From Dehalococcoides sp. (lineage in GTDB: Bacteria; Chloroflexota; Dehalococcoidia; Dehalococcoidales; RBG-16-60-22), in contig DAOUZD010000030.1 in NCBI GenBank assembly GCA_030665795.1, positions 1 to 7,651 of the forward strand: a stretch of DNA of 7,651 nucleotides. Direction: 5' to 3'. Below, in pieces: positions 6,029 through 7,651 of this stretch. The position numbers were made by a program, and so were the translations under genes. A model generated the notes under the pieces. The model was given only the letters and a program-made list of their open reading frames with translations. It did not search any database and was not told the DNA's origin. Positions within the stretch are counted from its first letter, which is position 1. Every line of letters begins with the position of its first letter.

Positions 6029-6757
6029 CTAGAAGCTAGGTATTGGCGGTAGTGAGCGCTTGTGGGCACTGGCGGCAATCATGGACTCAATCTTCTCCCT
6101 AACCTTACCTGAGACCTCACCAGTGAGCAAATAACCATCGAGTTCATCATAGCTGAAGCCAAGCTCACCTTCATCGGTTTGACCCTGCCATAATCCCGCT
6201 GAAGGGAGTTTATCAACAATCGGCTGCGGGATGTCAAGAAAGCGAGCCAGCTCTCTTACCTGTGTTTTAACCAGATTACCCAGAGGCATGATATCTACCC
6301 CACCATCCCCGTACTTGGTAAAGTAGCCTACCGAAATCTCGCTCCGGTTACTGGAACCAGCCACCATATAGCCTCGCTGATTAGCAACGTAGTACAGAGT
6401 GAGCATCCTCAACCTGACCTTCAGATTGGCTTGAGCTATATGGCTGGCCGTAGCGTCCACCTTGTAATCGGGTAATGCCTGAAGCAAAGCGGAAAAAATA
6501 TCATCCAGGACTACCTCAACTGTCGGAATGGAAAACTTACTGGCTACTGCCCGGGCGTGGGCTTTATCCTCCGGCTGACTATGGCAGGGCATAATCACCC
6601 CGAGCGTATTTTGCGGAAAAGCCCGCTGACACAATACTGCCAGTACCGAGGAATCAAGCCCACCGCTCATGCCCATCACCACCCCCTTACACCCGGCAGC
6701 CAGCACCTTGTCTTTTATCCATAGAACCAGCTTCTCCGTCAACGGCTCGCTGTTCAT
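6029..6757 (-). CDS. nadE: NH3-dependent NAD+ synthetase
   Basis: A 242-residue ATP-pyrophosphatase family enzyme that amidates nicotinic acid adenine dinucleotide to NAD+, the last step of NAD synthesis in the cytoplasm. The PP-loop SGGLDSS is at 31-37, the N-type ATP pyrophosphatase core NLKVRLRMLTLYY at 111-123, AGSSNRSE at 133-140 with GYFTKYGDGG after it, and the substrate-contacting PSAGLWQGQTDE at 185-196. There is no N-terminal nitrilase-type glutaminase domain, so free ammonia is the expected nitrogen donor. A GGAGG ribosome-binding site lies 5 nt before the ATG. It is transcribed alone on the minus strand from its own promoter, divergent from fmdB. Confidence 0.96.
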   Translation of the reverse strand: MNSEPLTEKLVLWIKDKVLAAGCKGVVMGMSGGLDSSVLAVLCQRAFPQNTLGVIMPCHSQPEDKAHARAVASKFSIPTVEVVLDDIFSALLQALPDYKVDATASHIAQANLKVRLRMLTLYYVANQRGYMVAGSSNRSEISVGYFTKYGDGGVDIMPLGNLVKTQVRELARFLDIPQPIVDKLPSAGLWQGQTDEGELGFSYDELDGYLLTGEVSGKVREKIESMIAASAHKRSLPPIPSF

Positions 6758-6789
6758 TTGAACCTCCGTTACCGCACCAGGCTACCGGT

Positions 6790-6818
6790 AGTATACTACT
6801 CGTCAGCGATACGGTCAA
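6790..6818 (-). promoter_or_regulatory. nadE promoter (sigma-70 type)
   Basis: On the minus strand TTGACC (6818-6813) and TATACT (6795-6790) are separated by exactly 17 bp, close to the housekeeping consensus. Predicted start near 6783 gives a leader of about 26 nt with the GGAGG ribosome-binding site. Confidence 0.75.
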
Positions 6819-6832
6819 AAGGTAAGTTTGAC
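6814..6832. promoter_or_regulatory. Inverted repeat joining the two divergent -35 elements
   Basis: GTCAAA (6814-6819) and TTTGAC (6827-6832) form a perfect 6-bp dyad with a 7-bp centre. Each arm contains most of one promoter's -35 element (nadE to the left, fmdB to the right). The symmetry follows partly from having two TTGAC-type -35 boxes back to back, so a regulator binding site is possible but not required. Confidence 0.3.
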
Positions 6833-6856
6833 TTACTAGCTAAAAAGCCTTAAACT
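6828..6856 (+). promoter_or_regulatory. fmdB promoter (sigma-70 type)
   Basis: TTGACT (6828-6833) and TAAACT (6851-6856) are spaced by exactly 17 bp. Predicted start near 6863 gives a leader of about 12 nt, which includes or just follows the CGGAG ribosome-binding sequence at 6863-6867. It would drive fmdB and the DUF763 remnant. Confidence 0.68.
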
Positions 6857-6874
6857 GATTACCGGAGAAAGCAA

Positions 6875-7111
6875 ATGCCGATATATGAGTATGTTTGCTC
6901 CGATTGTGACTTAAAGTTTGAGTTATTACGACCGTTCAATGAGGCCGATAAAAAGGCTTCCTGTCCTCGTTGTCATAATAGTGCCGAACGAATCATCTCT
7001 ACCTGTGCTTCCTTCTCCAGGAACGAGAGCGGAGAAACTGCCCGCGTCGCCGGCACCGGAAGCTCCTGCGCCAGTTGCGGCACGACTAGTTGCAGCACCT
7101 GTGGCCTCTAA
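6875..7111 (+). CDS. FmdB-family zinc ribbon protein
   Basis: A 78-residue protein opening with MPIYEYVCSDC, the hallmark of the FmdB/CxxC_CxxC_SSSS putative regulatory family. The zinc ribbon uses Cys8, Cys11, Cys30 and Cys33. The tail adds Cys65, Cys68, Cys73 and Cys76 in two further CxxC pairs within a Ser/Gly-rich stretch, plus a lone Cys44, so a second metal site is possible. The family name comes from a gene near a formamide/acetamide-inducible amidase in Methylophilus; the molecular function of most members is unknown. A GGAG ribosome-binding sequence lies 7 nt before the ATG. The DUF763 remnant starts 18 nt downstream, so the two were probably one transcription unit. Confidence 0.88.
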   Translation: MPIYEYVCSDCDLKFELLRPFNEADKKASCPRCHNSAERIISTCASFSRNESGETARVAGTGSSCASCGTTSCSTCGL

Positions 7112-7129
7112 TCGGGAGGCATAGAAGTC

Positions 7130-7651
7130 ATGGCTATCCCCACCAGAACCGGTATTGCCAATCTACCCCTTCACTATGGTAAAGCACCCCCCTGGCTATT
7201 CAGCCGCATGGTGAAGCTGGCGCGCGAAATCACGCTGGCCATCATCACTGACTTTGGCCCGGAAGAGATGCTGCGGCGGTTATCACACCCTTACTGGTTT
7301 CAGGCTTTTGGCTGTATCCTGGGCTTTGACTGGCACAGCAGCGGGGTTACCACCACGCTTTGCGGCGCGCTCAAAGAAGCGCTAAAAGGGATGGAACGGG
7401 ACCTCGGCCTGTTTGTCGCTGGCGGTAAGGGAAAAGCTTCACGGCAAACACCCGCCGAAATCACAAATTGGGCCGACTTAACTTCACTGAACCCGGCGCC
7501 ACTGGTCTATGGTGTTGCCCACAGCTACCGCGACCCCACCCGCTATAGTTTTGCCCACGGCGGTAAGGACGGCCTTCCCTACCCCGTGGACAGAAAAACC
7601 TACGACTAGAGCATCGAGCTTCTTTCCCGAGCCATCAACAAAGCCAGGTTG
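7130..7651 (+). pseudogene. DUF763 family gene, internally deleted and interrupted by an in-frame TAG
   Basis: The ATG at 7130 has a GGGAGG ribosome-binding sequence 10 nt upstream. Residues 1 to about 125 match the start of DUF763 proteins: [14 protein letters not shown] (12-25), [20 protein letters not shown] (53-72) and [14 protein letters not shown]. The text then passes within a few residues to what is normally the C-terminal block: [17 protein letters not shown] followed by YPVDRKTYD. Intact family members are, from memory, roughly 350-420 residues, so about 200 central residues seem to be missing without loss of frame. A TAG at 7607-7609 then stops the 159-residue frame, yet SIELLSRAINKARL continues in the same frame to the window edge and resembles the family's next segment. 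Two independent lesions point to a pseudogene. A short functional variant or TAG readthrough are less likely alternatives. The family's function is unknown. Confidence 0.72.

Noticed and set aside
5997..6036. Possible nadE terminator: GCTTCT/AGAAGC stem followed by TTTTT on the minus strand
   Set aside because: The 6-bp stem has a 15-nt loop, begins inside the last nadE codons, and the T-run starts 8 nt after the stem, so it is too weak to annotate.
1..7651. CRISPR array, tRNA or rRNA gene, insertion sequence, phage or defence genes
   Set aside because: No regularly spaced repeats, cloverleaf, transposase, integrase or known defence domain was found; the genes are housekeeping or conserved uncharacterised families.

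Overview
This window looks like a core chromosomal segment of a bacterium, not an accessory island. Gene order (recA, recX, rny, ymdB-type phosphodiesterase, PHP phosphoesterase, plsY-like), mid-range GC, an FmdB-type zinc ribbon protein with a cysteine-rich tail and a DUF763 gene together suggest a Chloroflexota genome, most likely Dehalococcoidia. That placement is an inference from gene content and protein flavour; no marker search was possible.

Layout. From 5792 down to 1 everything lies on the minus strand, in the order recA (4779-5792), recX (4048-4683), rny (2418-3965), ymdB-type (1635-2408), PHP (787-1638, start revised), plsY-like (49-756) and the first 14 codons of a further gene (1-44) with a B-box-like zinc motif. 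From recA the strand reads through a clear extended -10 promoter, an intrinsic terminator or attenuator between recA and recX, and then a tightly packed RNA-turnover cluster (rny, ymdB-type, PHP) with gaps of 9 nt and a 4-nt overlap. Upstream of recA is a 236-nt spacer holding three consecutive hairpins. nadE (6029-6757, minus) and fmdB (6875-7111, plus) then diverge from a compact region where two near-consensus sigma-70 promoters face away from each other. fmdB is followed 18 nt later by a DUF763 gene that appears to be broken.

How the genes work together. RecA and RecX form the usual recombinase and modulator pair. RNase Y (membrane-anchored endoribonuclease), the YmdB-type metallophosphodiesterase and the PHP phosphoesterase plausibly form an RNA decay module; the PHP family includes enzymes acting on 3',5'-nucleoside bisphosphates and on RNA 5' ends. 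NadE (NAD synthesis) and the plsY-like membrane protein are housekeeping.

Most notable points: (1) the DUF763 gene joins the family's N-terminal and C-terminal blocks directly, lacking the middle, and is also interrupted by TAG with conserved-looking sequence continuing in frame; (2) the rny leader can form two mutually exclusive hairpins, one of which buries the rny Shine-Dalgarno sequence; (3) the PlsY-like protein deviates at normally conserved acyltransferase motif residues; (4) a hairpin-rich, possibly dispersed repeat lies upstream of recA. No clearly new defence or mobile system is visible.
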